Part shown: piece after piece, positions 33,771-42,423 of the stretch
How the letters are laid out: every line of letters starts with the position of its first letter
How positions within the stretch are numbered: position 1 is the first letter of the stretch
Assembly (NCBI GenBank): GCA_022843025.1
Contig: JALHOL010000001.1
Span: 558,001-622,000 of the forward strand
DNA: 64,000 bases
Reading direction: 5' to 3'
Source of the DNA: Paracoccaceae bacterium
GTDB lineage: Bacteria > Pseudomonadota > Alphaproteobacteria > Rhodobacterales > Rhodobacteraceae
The notes under the pieces: model-generated
Told to the model about the DNA's origin: nothing
Databases searched by the model: none
Seen by the model: the letters and a program-made list of their open reading frames with translations, nothing else
Translations under genes and position numbers: made by a program

Positions 33771-34424
33771 ATGTGCGGGCGTTTCACCATCACCCATCCC
33801 GATGAGGCGATTGCGCGGCTGTTTGATGCCGTGATCGGGAATGATCTGCCGCCTGTGCCGCGGTTCAATGTCTGCCCTACGACGCAAGTGGCGGTGGTGA
33901 CGTCGGATGGTGCAGCGCGGCGGCTGCGGGCAATGCGCTGGGGGTTCATTCCGACCTGGTACAAGGCCCCGAATGACGGGCCGCTGATCATCAATGCGCG
34001 GGCAGATACGGTGGCCACCAAGCCCGCCTTCCGTGAGGCGGTGCGGGCGCGGCGCTGCATCGTGCCGGCGAGCGGTTTTTATGAATGGCAGGAAGGGGAT
34101 AAGGGGCAAAAGCTGCCTTGGTATTTCACGCGGCGGGATGGGCAGCCGATGGCCTTTGCGGGGCTTTGGCAGCGCTGGGGCGAGGTGGATACGGTGGCGA
34201 TTGTGTCGACGGATGCGGGGCCGGGGATGGCGGGGTTGCACCATCGCGAGGCGGTGGTGCTGGAGCCGCCCGATTGGCCGCTATGGCTGGGCGAGGCGGG
34301 GCATGGGGCGGCGGTGTTGATGAAGGCCTCTGCCGATGGGGTGTTGCAATGCCACCGGGTGGATCGGGCGGTGAATTCCAACCGGGCCGAGGGTCCGGCG
34401 CTGATCGAGCCCGTAACGGCCTGA
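33771..34424 (+). CDS. SOS response-associated peptidase (YedK/HMCES)
   Basis: 217 residues starting MCGRFT; Cys2 is the residue that becomes the N-terminal nucleophile after Met removal and crosslinks to abasic sites in single-stranded DNA. Other key residues are visible: Asn in LIINARADTV, Glu in IVPASGFYEWQ and His in GLHHREAVV. The family (SRAP, PF02586) shields abasic sites during replication. The length is typical. The upstream 27 nt follow the terminator directly. Confidence 0.95.
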   Translation: MCGRFTITHPDEAIARLFDAVIGNDLPPVPRFNVCPTTQVAVVTSDGAARRLRAMRWGFIPTWYKAPNDGPLIINARADTVATKPAFREAVRARRCIVPASGFYEWQEGDKGQKLPWYFTRRDGQPMAFAGLWQRWGEVDTVAIVSTDAGPGMAGLHHREAVVLEPPDWPLWLGEAGHGAAVLMKASADGVLQCHRVDRAVNSNRAEGPALIEPVTA

Positions 34425-34476
34425 GGGCGCTGCATTTATTTTCGGAAATCTACGGGTTTGGCGGTGCCGCTGGTGG

Positions 34477-34500
34477 TGCAGACGCCTGTGCAGACGGGCG
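34477..34500. repeat. 12-nt TGCAG-phased repeat, two units
   Basis: TGCAGACGCCTG at 34477 and TGCAGACGGGCG at 34489; a decayed unit (TATGCACG) follows at 34501. Same type and spacing as the array at 5345-5392. Confidence 0.55.
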
Positions 34501-34524
34501 TATGCACGCAGCGCACGATGATGG

Positions 34525-34542
34525 GGCGTTAAGGTTAACGCC
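34525..34542. promoter_or_regulatory. Perfect palindrome of unknown role
   Basis: GGCGTTAA GG TTAACGCC: 8-bp arms around 2 nt. It lies in gene-free DNA 260 nt before tRNA-Gly. A protein-binding site is one possibility. Confidence 0.4.
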
Positions 34543-34763
34543 AGAGTCAGGGATGAGAGGGGATTCGAGGGGGGCGTGTGGTGGGATTCGCCGGGGGCGC
34601 GGCGGGGGCTTGGCGGCGGCTTCGGGCGGCAGCGCGTGGCAGGATCGGGTGGGGGCGGTGGTTAAGTGGGCGGGGCGGTCTGGCCGAGGGACAGCCGGGC
34701 AGTGGGCCGGTTTGGGAAGGCGGCCGTTGGCAGGCCTGTGATCGCCAGAGGGTCCGGGATGGG

Positions 34764-34792
34764 TTGCAACCGGGCGTGGGTATAGGTATGAC
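34764..34792 (+). promoter_or_regulatory. Promoter of tRNA-Gly
   Basis: TTGCAA at 34764-34769 and TATGAC at 34787-34792, separated by 17 nt, with the -10 ending 13 nt before the tRNA 5' end. The position is right for transcription starting about 6 nt upstream of the tRNA. Confidence 0.6.
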
Positions 34793-34805
34793 GGTGCCGC
34801 ACGGC

Positions 34806-34879
34806 GCGGGCGTTGTGTAATGGTAAGACCTTAGCCTTCCAAGCTAAAGACGCGGGTTCGATTCCCGCCGCCCGCTCCA
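34806..34879 (+). tRNA. tRNA-Gly (anticodon TCC)
   Basis: Cloverleaf read by eye: acceptor GCGGGCG pairs with CGCCCGC at 34869-34875; D-arm around TGTAATGGTAAGA; anticodon stem TTAGC/GCTAA with loop CTTCCAA, so the anticodon is TCC; T-arm GCGGGTTCGATTCCCGC. Discriminator T34876 and an encoded CCA (34877-34879). It decodes GGA and GGG. Confidence 0.95.
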
Positions 34880-35090
34880 GAAATCCCCCTTAATCGCGTC
34901 TGTTCGTCCAACGCTTGGCCGATCTGCCGCCATGCCTGCGGCGCATTCGGATAGGGGGCCCAATCGCGCCAGAAGGGGCGGGGCGGGCGGCACGGTTCTT
35001 GAAGACCGCCTGCGCCAGACGTCTGTGACATCCGTCGCAAGATCCGGGGATCCACCCTGTTCTGGCGGATGCCAGATGGATGGACAGCGC

Positions 35091-35699
35091 ATGGAAAGGG
35101 GCGGGGGAACGAGGCGGCGGCGGATCGGGACGTTGCGCATCACCGTCTGCCTTGGCATTTGCCTGCCGATCATGGCGGGCAGTTCGGCCCATTCGGGCGA
35201 GTTCTGGCACAATACCTTTCTTCTGGATGTCTATCAGGGATCGCATCGGTCAGACGTGGCCAGTGGTCTGGCCAAGGGCGGATATGAGCTGTCGGACGGT
35301 TCCTTCGTTGATTTTCGAGACTGGTACAGCCCGGGTTTTCCCGATGTCACGGTGTTGCTTTTGAAACAGGTGTCGTCGGACTTTGCGTTTATCTGGGGTG
35401 TCAGTTCCGGAGAGCGCGGCGAGAAATACCGGATCGAACCTGCGTTGCAGCTTGGGTTCTTTTATCAATTCGTGCCGTTTGAGAATGCAGTGGTTTCGGT
35501 CAAGACAACCTATCCGTTCTTTGGCCAGATGCGCGAAAAGACCTGTGAGGCGGATTATGGCGCCATCGGCGGCGTGCAGACGGTGAATTGCAGGCTTGCG
35601 GCGGACCTGATGCCGCCGGAGGAGACCTTGGATTATCTTGTGACCATCCGGGGTAAAGCCGACGCCCGTGTCAGCATCGGCTTTACCTTTGTCTTTTGA
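35091..35699 (+). CDS. Exported protein, beta-barrel-like, unknown function
   Basis: 202 residues from ATG 35091 (ATG 35076 also possible). N-terminus RRRRIGTLRITVCLGICLPIMAGSSA is a signal peptide. The mature part is rich in alternating polar/hydrophobic strands (FAFIWGVSSGERGEKYRIEP, LQLGFFYQFVPFENAVVSVK) and ends in ARVSIGFTFVF; a C-terminal Phe after alternating hydrophobics is the usual signal of outer-membrane barrels. Two cysteines (TCEADYG, VNCRLA) could form a disulfide. I recognise no family. It lies 210 nt after tRNA-Gly and its stop is 1 nt from the convergent subtilase stop. Its sequence is visibly less GC-rich than neighbouring genes. Confidence 0.6.
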   Translation: MERGGGTRRRRIGTLRITVCLGICLPIMAGSSAHSGEFWHNTFLLDVYQGSHRSDVASGLAKGGYELSDGSFVDFRDWYSPGFPDVTVLLLKQVSSDFAFIWGVSSGERGEKYRIEPALQLGFFYQFVPFENAVVSVKTTYPFFGQMREKTCEADYGAIGGVQTVNCRLAADLMPPEETLDYLVTIRGKADARVSIGFTFVF

Positions 35700-35700
35700 C

Positions 35701-36603
35701 TCACTTGATGGCGACGGGTGCCAGCGCGCGGCTGATGCTGGCTTCGCCACGGCCATGGATATTGGCGGCATATCCGGCGATCGTGTCTGTCCGGGCGGTG
35801 TTCAGCAGTTGATTGGTGATCTGCGTCGGGGTGGCCCGTGTGAATTTGCTGCCCAGAACCGAGGCGTAGCCCGACACGATCGGCGCGGCGAAGGATGTGC
35901 CGTAGAGGTTCGTCATGTTGCCTGTCACGCCAACAACAAGGAACTGCCTCTGCACCGTCGCGTTGCTGCCGGCGAAGTTCGAGTATCCGGCCATGGTCGC
36001 CTTGTTTGCAACTGTGCCATGGGAGTTGAGCGCACCGACGAAAATGGCGGATTGCCTGCCGGTCAGGTCGCGGTTCAGATAATCGACCAGCCCCGACGCG
36101 TTTGCCGCGCCAACGGCCACAGCGTCATTGCCCGCTGCTTTGACGACGACGGCCCTGCCCTCGCGCGCATAGGAGATGATGGAGGTTTCGCGCTGGCTCC
36201 AGCGGATGCTGGTAAAGCCGTTGGGTGCCATCATGCCATAGGACAGGTTCAGCGTGTTGAGGCCGCGTTGCAGTGTTACCGCAGCCGCATTGCCGAAATC
36301 ATGCGTATAGACCTTGGCCGAGGGTGCGATCATCCCCGCTTCGAGCGCGGTCCATTCGCCGTGGCGGCGCCGTTCGGTGACGCCGCGCAGGTTTCCGGCA
36401 TAGGTCGAGCCGCTGCGGAAATCATCAATGACCGTGATGGAGGTGCCTTGCCCGCGGAAGCCGAGGCTCCATGCCTGACCGATTTCCGAGTTCATCCACG
36501 GGCGCAGCTCTTGCGCGGCGGCGGCGATGGGGGCCGACAGCGCCAAGGCGAGGGCGGCAACTTTCACGCTGAACGATCTGGGGAAGGCTTTGGGAAATTT
36601 CAT
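35701..36603 (-). CDS. Small exported subtilisin-like (S8) peptidase
   Basis: 300 residues with a signal peptide (FSVKVAALALALSAPIAAAA before QELRP). Catalytic triad by motif: Asp in TSITVIDDF (about residue 60), His in ERRRHGEWTALEAG (about 81; canonical HGTHVAG is changed to HGEWTALEAG), and Ser in LYGTSFAAPIVSG (about 234). The oxyanion Asn is in VVKAAGNDA. It has no prodomain of usual size, no C-terminal translocator domain and is shorter than most subtilases. The product is periplasmic or secreted. The convergent neighbour is the barrel-like protein, 1 nt away. The 144 nt before it hold its promoter. Confidence 0.82.
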   Translation of the reverse strand: MKFPKAFPRSFSVKVAALALALSAPIAAAAQELRPWMNSEIGQAWSLGFRGQGTSITVIDDFRSGSTYAGNLRGVTERRRHGEWTALEAGMIAPSAKVYTHDFGNAAAVTLQRGLNTLNLSYGMMAPNGFTSIRWSQRETSIISYAREGRAVVVKAAGNDAVAVGAANASGLVDYLNRDLTGRQSAIFVGALNSHGTVANKATMAGYSNFAGSNATVQRQFLVVGVTGNMTNLYGTSFAAPIVSGYASVLGSKFTRATPTQITNQLLNTARTDTIAGYAANIHGRGEASISRALAPVAIK

Positions 36604-36747
36604 TGTATCTCGCTCCGGTTGGCAGACTGACGCGGTTCATGGAACGTCAGAAATCCGGCAGGATTTACCGCAGTGGCAAGAGGGATTTGTCTGGCTCTGC
36701 CGCGACAAAAGCACGGAGAGTGACGAAGGTATGGGCGGGGCGACAGG

Positions 36748-37557
36748 TTAGCCCTTGTCGGCGGCGCTGCTGAGGTTTTCCTGCTGCGGCATGCCGAGGA
36801 CGTGGTAGCCGCCGTCCACATGCACCACTTCGCCCGTCGTGAAGCAGCCGTAATCGGAGGCGAGCCAGACGGCGGTTCCGCCCACGGCCTCGAGCGTGGC
36901 GTTGGAGCGGAGGGGGGCGTTCGCCTCGGTATGGCGGTAGGTTGCCCGCGCGCCGCCGATGGCGGCCCCGGCGAGGGTTTTCATCGGACCCGGCGAGACG
37001 GCGTTGACGCGGATGCCCTGCGGGCCCAGGTCATTGGCGAGGTAGCGGACGGAGGATTCCAGCGCCGCCTTTGCCACGCCCATCACGTTGTAATTGGGCG
37101 TGACGCGGTTCGATCCGCCATAGGTGAGGGTAATGAGCGTGCCGCCATCGGGCATCATCTCGGACGCGCGGCGCGACACGTCGATGAAGCTGTAGCAGGA
37201 GATGGCGAGCGAGTTGGTGAAGTTGGCGCGCGTGGTGTTGCTGAAGCGGCCCGTGAGTTCGTTCTTGTCGGAAAAGGCGATGGCGTGGACGAGGAAATCC
37301 ATCTTGCCCCAACGTGCCTGCAGCGCGGCGAAGCAGGCATCGAGGCTTTCGTCATTGGTGACATCGACATCGACCAGGAAATCCGACCCGACCGAGGCGG
37401 CGAGGGGGGCCACGCGTTTGCCGAAGGCCTCACCCTGATAGGAGAAGGCAAGATCTGCCCCCTCAGCCGCCATGGCCGAGGCGATGCCCCATGCGATGGA
37501 GCGTTCGTTCGCCACGCCCATGACAAGCCCGCGCTTGCCCTTCATCAGATCGGCCAT
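36748..37557 (-). CDS. fabI: Enoyl-[acyl-carrier-protein] reductase (NADH)
   Basis: 269 residues. Short-chain dehydrogenase fold with the FabI start KRGLVMGVANERSIAWGIA, the SFSYQGE-like AFSYQGEAF, and the catalytic Tyr-X6-Lys in NYNVMGVAKAALESSVRYLA; C-terminal GEVVHVDGGYHVLGM. It reduces enoyl-ACP in the last step of fatty acid elongation and is the triclosan target. It lies 30 nt after fabB on the same strand, so the two form an operon. Confidence 0.96.
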   Translation of the reverse strand: MADLMKGKRGLVMGVANERSIAWGIASAMAAEGADLAFSYQGEAFGKRVAPLAASVGSDFLVDVDVTNDESLDACFAALQARWGKMDFLVHAIAFSDKNELTGRFSNTTRANFTNSLAISCYSFIDVSRRASEMMPDGGTLITLTYGGSNRVTPNYNVMGVAKAALESSVRYLANDLGPQGIRVNAVSPGPMKTLAGAAIGGARATYRHTEANAPLRSNATLEAVGGTAVWLASDYGCFTTGEVVHVDGGYHVLGMPQQENLSSAADKG

Positions 37558-37587
37558 GTCCCTGTCCCCTTTTTTCGGTGGCTTTTG

Positions 37588-38817
37588 TCAGCCGAGGTAT
37601 TTGCTCATCACGAGGGTGGCGTTGGTGCCGCCGAAGCCGAAGCTGTTGGACAGGACCGAGTCAAGCTTCACGCCTTCGCGCAGGGTTGTCACGATCTCGG
37701 CCGGGTCGAGGGCCGGGTCGAGCGTGGTGACATTGGCCGAAGCGGCGATGAAGTCGCCGTTCATCATCAGAAGCGAATAGATCGCCTCATGCACGCCGGT
37801 CGCGCCGAGGCTGTGGCCGGTGAGGGATTTGGTCGAGGCGACGGGGGGCGTGGTGCCACGGCCAAAGACGCGACGGATCGCTTCCATCTCGGTCACGTCG
37901 CCCACGGGGGTGCTGGTGCCGTGGGAGTTGATGTAGTCGATCTTGCGGCCCTGCGGCAGGGTGGACAGCGCCACGCGCATGGAGCGTTCGCCGCCTTCGC
38001 CCGAGGGGGCGACCATGTCATGGCCATCGGAGGTGGCGCCGTAGCCGGTGACTTCGGCGTAGATTTTCGCGCCGCGGGCGAGGGCGTGGTTTAGTTCCTC
38101 AAGCACGACGACACCGCCGCCGCCTGCGATGACAAAGCCGTCGCGGGTGGCGTCATAGGTGCGGGAGGCGGTTTCGGGGGCGTCGTTGTATTTCGACGAC
38201 ATCGCGCCCATCGCGTCAAACAGGCAGGACAGCGTCCAATCCAGTTCCTCGCCGCCGCCGGCGAAGACGATGTCCTGCTTGCCGAACTGGATCAGTTCCG
38301 CGCCGTTGCCGATGCAATGGGCGGAGGTGGAGCAGGCGGAGGTGATGGAATAGTTCACGCCCTTGATCTTGAACGGTGTGGCAAGGCAGGCGGAGGTGGT
38401 CGAGGACATGCCCTTGGTCACGCCGAAAGGACCGATCCGTTTGGGCGAGCCGGTTTCGCGGACGATGTTATGCGCCTTGAAGAAGGATTTGGTCGACGGC
38501 CCGCCGGAGCCCACGATGATGCCGGTGCGTTCGTTGGAGATGTCGGAGGGTTCGAGACCGGAATCCTTGATCGCCTGATCCATAGCGATGAAGTTATAGG
38601 CCGCGCCGTCGCCCATGAAGCGCAGGTCACGCTTGTCGATGTGGTCTTCCAGAACGATCTGTGGCTGGCCGTGGATTTGGCTGCGGAAACCACGCTCGGC
38701 GTATTCGGGGGCGAAGACGATCCCCGACTTGCCGGCGCGCAGGTTGGCTTCGACCTCGGCGGCGGTGTTGCCGATGGGCGAGACGATACCGATCCCGGTG
38801 ATGACGACGCGACGCAT
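37588..38817 (-). CDS. fabB: Beta-ketoacyl-ACP synthase I
   Basis: 409 residues from ATG 38817, preceded by ACGGAGG. Start [17 protein letters not shown]; active-site triad Cys in [12 protein letters not shown], His in [11 protein letters not shown] and His in [12 protein letters not shown]. FabB elongates unsaturated acyl chains made by FabA. It is followed by fabI. Unlike the usual fabA-fabB-fabI order, fabA lies 1 kb away with two other genes in between. An in-frame start at 38874 adds residues not found in the family. Confidence 0.95.
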   Translation of the reverse strand: MRRVVITGIGIVSPIGNTAAEVEANLRAGKSGIVFAPEYAERGFRSQIHGQPQIVLEDHIDKRDLRFMGDGAAYNFIAMDQAIKDSGLEPSDISNERTGIIVGSGGPSTKSFFKAHNIVRETGSPKRIGPFGVTKGMSSTTSACLATPFKIKGVNYSITSACSTSAHCIGNGAELIQFGKQDIVFAGGGEELDWTLSCLFDAMGAMSSKYNDAPETASRTYDATRDGFVIAGGGGVVVLEELNHALARGAKIYAEVTGYGATSDGHDMVAPSGEGGERSMRVALSTLPQGRKIDYINSHGTSTPVGDVTEMEAIRRVFGRGTTPPVASTKSLTGHSLGATGVHEAIYSLLMMNGDFIAASANVTTLDPALDPAEIVTTLREGVKLDSVLSNSFGFGGTNATLVMSKYLG

Positions 38818-38942
38818 GCGGCCTCCGTTCATTATCCTTGGGTTGTCTCTAAGGGAGAGGGGGGCGAGGGGCAAGGGGGATGGGGATTGTGCAGGCGGAC
38901 GGGCGGGCGGAGGATGGGCTTTTGGCGGGCGGGGAGGGTGTG

Positions 38943-39314
38943 ATGGATCGGGTGACGGGCGGGTGTTTGTGCGGGGCGGTGCGGGTGGCGGCTGAAAGGC
39001 CGCCGCTGCGGGTGGGGGTGTGCCATTGCCTGGACTGCCGCAAGCATCATGGGGCGGTGTTTCACGCCAGCGCCATCTTTGCGGCGGGCGCGGTGGAGGT
39101 GACGGGAACGGTGGGGGAGTATCGCGGGCGGTGCTTCTGCCCGGTTTGTGGATCGTCGGTGTTTTCGTTGAGCCCCGGAGAGGTGGAGGTGCATCTGGGG
39201 GCGCTGGACGAGGTGGACCGGTTTGTTCCGACCTATGAGTTGTGGACGGTGCGGCGGGAGGGGTGGTTGCCGGAGTTTTTGGGGATGGAGGGGTTTGTGG
39301 GGGATCGGGGGTGA
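38943..39314 (+). CDS. GFA family (CENP-V/GFA) zinc protein
   Basis: 123 residues from ATG 38943, behind GGGGAGGGTG. The zinc motifs are complete: [10 protein letters not shown] (2-11 region), [17 protein letters not shown] and [11 protein letters not shown]. This is the GFA domain (PF04828), related to glutathione-dependent formaldehyde-activating enzyme, although most members have no known reaction. It is on the opposite strand to fabA and fabB and sits between them. The ORF extends to 38880 without a better start. Confidence 0.88.
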   Translation: MDRVTGGCLCGAVRVAAERPPLRVGVCHCLDCRKHHGAVFHASAIFAAGAVEVTGTVGEYRGRCFCPVCGSSVFSLSPGEVEVHLGALDEVDRFVPTYELWTVRREGWLPEFLGMEGFVGDRG

Positions 39315-39410
39315 GGGGGTTGTAAGTGCGAGTACGCAGCCTTTGCTTTGATCTACCACTCTTAATGTTCTGGACCGTCTCTATCTTCCGCGCTTAGGCC
39401 CGCGCGGCGT

Positions 39411-39833
39411 TCAGCATTGTTTCCCTTGATCGACAGAGTTTGATGCGATGGCAGTGAGGAGTTCGGCTTCCTTGCGGTCAGCCATGGCCGTGCGGCCAAA
39501 CATCAGTCCGACCGCGATGAAGTACCAACGAAAGAACCACGGTGCGGCGGCGCAAAGCACGATCAGCGCATAGATGGAGAGCGGCACATACAAGGCGCCA
39601 CCGATAAGCACTTTGCCCTGCTCGGAGGAGTCCATCAGGGTAAGCGCGACTATTCCCAGCACGGTGGTCGGAAGGTTCAGGGTGAACCACCAGAAGAAAA
39701 CCGACAGGAAGATCGGGAAGCCCGCAAGGGGACCAAGTCGCCGGGAGAGGCGGAGCGCTGCAAGCTCGCCCTTGTGGCGACGAAGGGTGATCTTGCGCCA
39801 GATGGTGCGAAGGCGATCACCCAGCCGCGCCAT
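39411..39833 (-). CDS. Membrane protein of unknown function, coupled to fabA
   Basis: 140 residues. A basic N-terminus (MARLGDRLRTIWRKITLRRHKGELAALRLSRRLG) is followed by three hydrophobic segments: 37-59, 74-97 and 100-112. No domain was recognised. Its ATG (39833) is 2 nt after the fabA stop, so it is translated with fabA, with the ribosome-binding site inside fabA. Codon use and the DNA behind it (39315-39410) are more AT-rich than the surrounding genes, which suggests a later insertion into the fab operon. Confidence 0.65.
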   Translation of the reverse strand: MARLGDRLRTIWRKITLRRHKGELAALRLSRRLGPLAGFPIFLSVFFWWFTLNLPTTVLGIVALTLMDSSEQGKVLIGGALYVPLSIYALIVLCAAAPWFFRWYFIAVGLMFGRTAMADRKEAELLTAIASNSVDQGKQC

Positions 39834-39835
39834 CT

Positions 39836-40345
39836 TTACGCCTCGCTGAGCGCGACCTTCATGTCCTTGACGATGTAGATCACCTCGCCATCCGCCTCGA
39901 CGATGCCGTCGGCGACGCCCATGGTCAGGCGGCGGGTCTGGATGGCTTTGGTGAAATCGACCTTGTAGGTCAGCATTTTGCGGTCGGGGCGGACCATGCC
40001 GGTGAGTTTGACCTCACCCACGCCGAGCGCGTAGCCGCGGCCTTGCCAGCCGCGCCAGCCGAGGTTGAAGCCGGTCAACTGCCACAGGCCATCGAGACCG
40101 AGGCAGCCGGGCATGATCGGGTTCCCGGGGAAGTGGCAGGAGAAGAACCACAGGTCGGGCGTGATGTCGAATTCGGCCACCACATGGCCTTTGCCGTGCA
40201 GGCCGCCATCTTCGGAGATGTCGGTGATGCGGTCCATCATCAGCATGGGCGGTTCGGGAAGCTGGGCATTGCCGGGGCCGAAAAGTTCGCCCCGCGCGCA
40301 TTTGAGAAGGGCGTCGCGGTCGAAGCTGTTCGGATAGGCGGCCAT
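39836..40345 (-). CDS. fabA: 3-hydroxydecanoyl-ACP dehydratase/isomerase
   Basis: 169 residues from ATG 40345. Signature [19 protein letters not shown], then [27 protein letters not shown] with the catalytic His (HFPGNP) and Asp (GLDGLWQ). It dehydrates 3-hydroxydecanoyl-ACP and isomerises the product to start unsaturated fatty acid synthesis. It is divergent from irr with 203 nt between, and coupled to the membrane gene downstream. fabB is separate (about 1 kb away). Confidence 0.96.
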   Translation of the reverse strand: MAAYPNSFDRDALLKCARGELFGPGNAQLPEPPMLMMDRITDISEDGGLHGKGHVVAEFDITPDLWFFSCHFPGNPIMPGCLGLDGLWQLTGFNLGWRGWQGRGYALGVGEVKLTGMVRPDRKMLTYKVDFTKAIQTRRLTMGVADGIVEADGEVIYIVKDMKVALSEA

Positions 40346-40548
40346 GCGCTGGGTTCCCGTGTGGTCCTGTGTTGCGGGATCGGGTGTAGCATCGGCATGG
40401 AAGCAAGGGCAAGGGTGACGCGGCCCTGCCCGGGCGGCCTGTGTGGGCTGAACGGGCTGTGACCCGCTGCGACCGATTTTCATTTGTATTCGGGGGGGGA
40501 GAGGCCTTATATGTTGAGCGGAACAGACAGGAATTGCAGGGACAGCGC

Positions 40549-40965
40549 ATGGTGCTGACGGCACAGGATCGGGGGACGGAGTGGTTGTCGCGGGGGGGCT
40601 TGCGCCCGACGCGGCAGCGGCTGGCCCTTGCGGCCTTGCTGGTCGGCGATGGCGAGGACCGGCATGTGACGGCGGAAAGCCTGTTCGCGCTGGCCGATCA
40701 GTCGGGCGAGAAGGTGTCGCTGGCGACTGTCTACAACACGCTGCGCGCCTTTTGCGAGGCGGGGTTGATGAACGAGGTCGTGGTCGACGGGTCGAAAAGC
40801 TATTTCGACACGCGCATGGATGACCACCCGCATTTCTATTGGGAAGACACCGCGACGCTGAGCGATGCGCCCGCCGATACGCTGCGGATCGAGGGGCTGC
40901 CCGATGCGCCCGCCGGGATGCAGGTGTCGCGCGTGGATGTGGTGATCCGGCTGAAGCGGGCCTGA
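40549..40965 (+). CDS. irr: Iron response regulator Irr (Fur family)
   Basis: 138 residues from ATG 40549. Fur-type winged helix [37 protein letters not shown], then [19 protein letters not shown], and the metal/heme region [15 protein letters not shown] with the Irr-typical HPHFYWED. Irr represses or activates iron and haem genes under low iron in alphaproteobacteria, and is itself unstable when haem binds. The N-terminus has no Cys-Pro haem motif. It is divergent from fabA, the conserved neighbour in related genomes. Longer starts to 40441 are possible. Confidence 0.92.
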   Translation: MVLTAQDRGTEWLSRGGLRPTRQRLALAALLVGDGEDRHVTAESLFALADQSGEKVSLATVYNTLRAFCEAGLMNEVVVDGSKSYFDTRMDDHPHFYWEDTATLSDAPADTLRIEGLPDAPAGMQVSRVDVVIRLKRA

Positions 40966-40978
40966 GGCTGCGGCCTGT

Positions 40979-41671
40979 TCAGGCCAGCGCCCGAAGGGGC
41001 GGAAAAGCGCACATATCCTGAAACGTGCAGAAGGCGGGCGGGGCGAGGTCCATCTGCGGGATGTCTTGCTGGAGCCGGGCCGTCCAATCCTGCATCGTTG
41101 CGCGCCATACGGGCAGGGCTGCCGTGGGCAGGGCGCGTTTCACATAGGCCAGCGTGGTGTGAAAGGCGTAGGCGTCATGCCCCGGAGAGCGCAGGCGCAG
41201 GGTTTCCGACAGCCGGTTGCGCCATGCCCGGGCGGCGGATTCGTCGGCCTGGGTCAGGCCTTCCAGCGTGACGCCGAACGGGGTGGCGGCGGCCACTTTC
41301 ATGCGGAAGGGCGGCGGTGGGGCGAAGCCTTCGAGCCGGACGGCCATGGCAGCAGTTACGGCGGGAATTGACAGATCGGCATCCAGCCCTTCGGGCCAAC
41401 GGTGCGGATCGCGACGGGTCTCGACCACCCCTTCGAATACGGTCATGTGCCAGCTTTCGGGGGGCGTCAGGGCCAGAAGATGCGCATGGGGCAGATCGGC
41501 GAGGGCGGCGCGGAAGCGCGACAGCGCGGCTTCGGTTGGCGATCCGGGGATCACCTGACAGACCACCGTATTCCCGGTTTCGGGCAGGAAGCGGCCGGAG
41601 TCATCGAAGCGGGTGCCGAGGCGCGGGTTGATCCATCCGGCACCAGGCGAAAGGGTTTGTTCCCAGGACAT
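40979..41671 (-). CDS. 2H phosphoesterase superfamily protein (DUF1868-like)
   Basis: 230 residues. Two His-X-Thr motifs: SWHMTVFEGV (about residue 76) and AFHTTLAYVKR (about 171), which form the active site of 2H phosphoesterases and RNA ligases; the spacing and N-terminal WINPRLGTRFDDSGRFLPETGNTVVC resemble the DUF1868 group. A cyclic phosphate or RNA end is the probable kind of substrate. Its 3' end is 13 nt from the irr stop, so the genes converge. No RNA-processing neighbours are present. Confidence 0.8.
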   Translation of the reverse strand: MSWEQTLSPGAGWINPRLGTRFDDSGRFLPETGNTVVCQVIPGSPTEAALSRFRAALADLPHAHLLALTPPESWHMTVFEGVVETRRDPHRWPEGLDADLSIPAVTAAMAVRLEGFAPPPPFRMKVAAATPFGVTLEGLTQADESAARAWRNRLSETLRLRSPGHDAYAFHTTLAYVKRALPTAALPVWRATMQDWTARLQQDIPQMDLAPPAFCTFQDMCAFPPLRALA

Positions 41672-41743
41672 CGGTCTGTCTCCTTGGCGTCTGCGGTTTG
41701 CAGATGTCGCAGGGGCGGGTGACAGGCGGATGACAGGGTGGGC

Positions 41744-41773
41744 AAAAGATTGGGGGGCGGTTGCCCGCCCCCC
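41744..41773 (-). terminator. Intrinsic terminator after the fasciclin gene
   Basis: On the minus strand: GGGGGGCGG, loop GCAA, CCGCCCCCC, then AATCTTTT. A perfect 9-bp stem, 28 nt after the fasciclin stop. Confidence 0.85.
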
Positions 41774-41801
41774 GTTTCAACCTGCAATCAGTTTGGGCCG
41801 A

Positions 41802-42353
41802 TCACTTCGGCACGAGGACCGCGTTGACGACGTGGATCACGCCGTTCGACTGGTTCACGTCGGCGATGGTGACCTGGCTTGCGTTGCCGCTTTCGTCGAT
41901 CAGGTAAAGGTTGCGGCCTTTGACCTGTGCCGAGAGCGCGTCGCCCGAGACGGTCTGCATGTGGAAGAAGCCATCGCTGGATGCCTTGGCGCGGGCCATG
42001 ATGTCGGCGCCCGACAGTTTGCCTGCGACGACATGGGCGGTCAGCACCTTGGTCAGCATGGCCTTGTTTTCCGGCATCAGCAGCGTGTCGACGGTGCCGG
42101 CGGGCAGCGCGGCGAAGGCGTCATTGACCGGAGCGAAGACGGTGAACGGGCCGGGGGATTGCAGGGTTTCCACCAGACCGGCGGCCTGAACGGCGGCGAC
42201 GAGGGTGGTGTGATCCTTGGAGTTGACGGCGTTCTCGACGATGTTCTTGTCGGCGAACATGGGCGCACCGCCCACCATCGGGTTGTCCTGGGCAAGGACG
42301 GGAAGGGCGATCAGCGTGGACAGGGCAAGGCCGCGCAGCGTGGTCTTGAGCAT
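41802..42353 (-). CDS. Exported fasciclin (FAS1) domain protein
   Basis: 183 residues. Signal peptide MLKTTLRGLALSTLIALPVLA, cut before QDNP. A single FAS1 domain (about 35-181): NIVENAVNSKDHTTLVAAVQAAGL, PGPFTVFAPVNDAFAALPAGTV (the H1/H2 motif), LTKVLTAHVVAGKL and GVIHVVNAVLVPK. Such bacterial proteins are secreted or periplasmic and may mediate adhesion or sugar binding. Flanked by its own terminator, and separated from the next gene (fatty acid hydroxylase family) by 70 nt. Confidence 0.92.
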   Translation of the reverse strand: MLKTTLRGLALSTLIALPVLAQDNPMVGGAPMFADKNIVENAVNSKDHTTLVAAVQAAGLVETLQSPGPFTVFAPVNDAFAALPAGTVDTLLMPENKAMLTKVLTAHVVAGKLSGADIMARAKASSDGFFHMQTVSGDALSAQVKGRNLYLIDESGNASQVTIADVNQSNGVIHVVNAVLVPK

Positions 42354-42423
42354 GGAAACCTCCGGGTTTGGGCGGAACCGTTCCGCCTGTGATCCAATGA
42401 ACGGGGGGAGGTGCGCAAAAGTT

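Larger units (their letters stand above)
34425..34805. other. Gene-free region before tRNA-Gly
   Basis: About 380 nt without a convincing gene; the short reading frames across it are Gly/Arg-rich and low-complexity. It contains two TGCAG repeat units, one perfect palindrome and a good promoter for the tRNA, all listed separately. Confidence 0.6.

Noticed and set aside
34806-36747. Genomic island inserted at tRNA-Gly
   Set aside because: There is no integrase gene and I could find no second copy of the tRNA 3' end; the idea is kept only as a weak finding on the two accessory genes.
40346-40548. Irr box in the irr/fabA promoter region
   Set aside because: No TTTAGAA-N-TTCTAAA type sequence was visible in the 203 nt.
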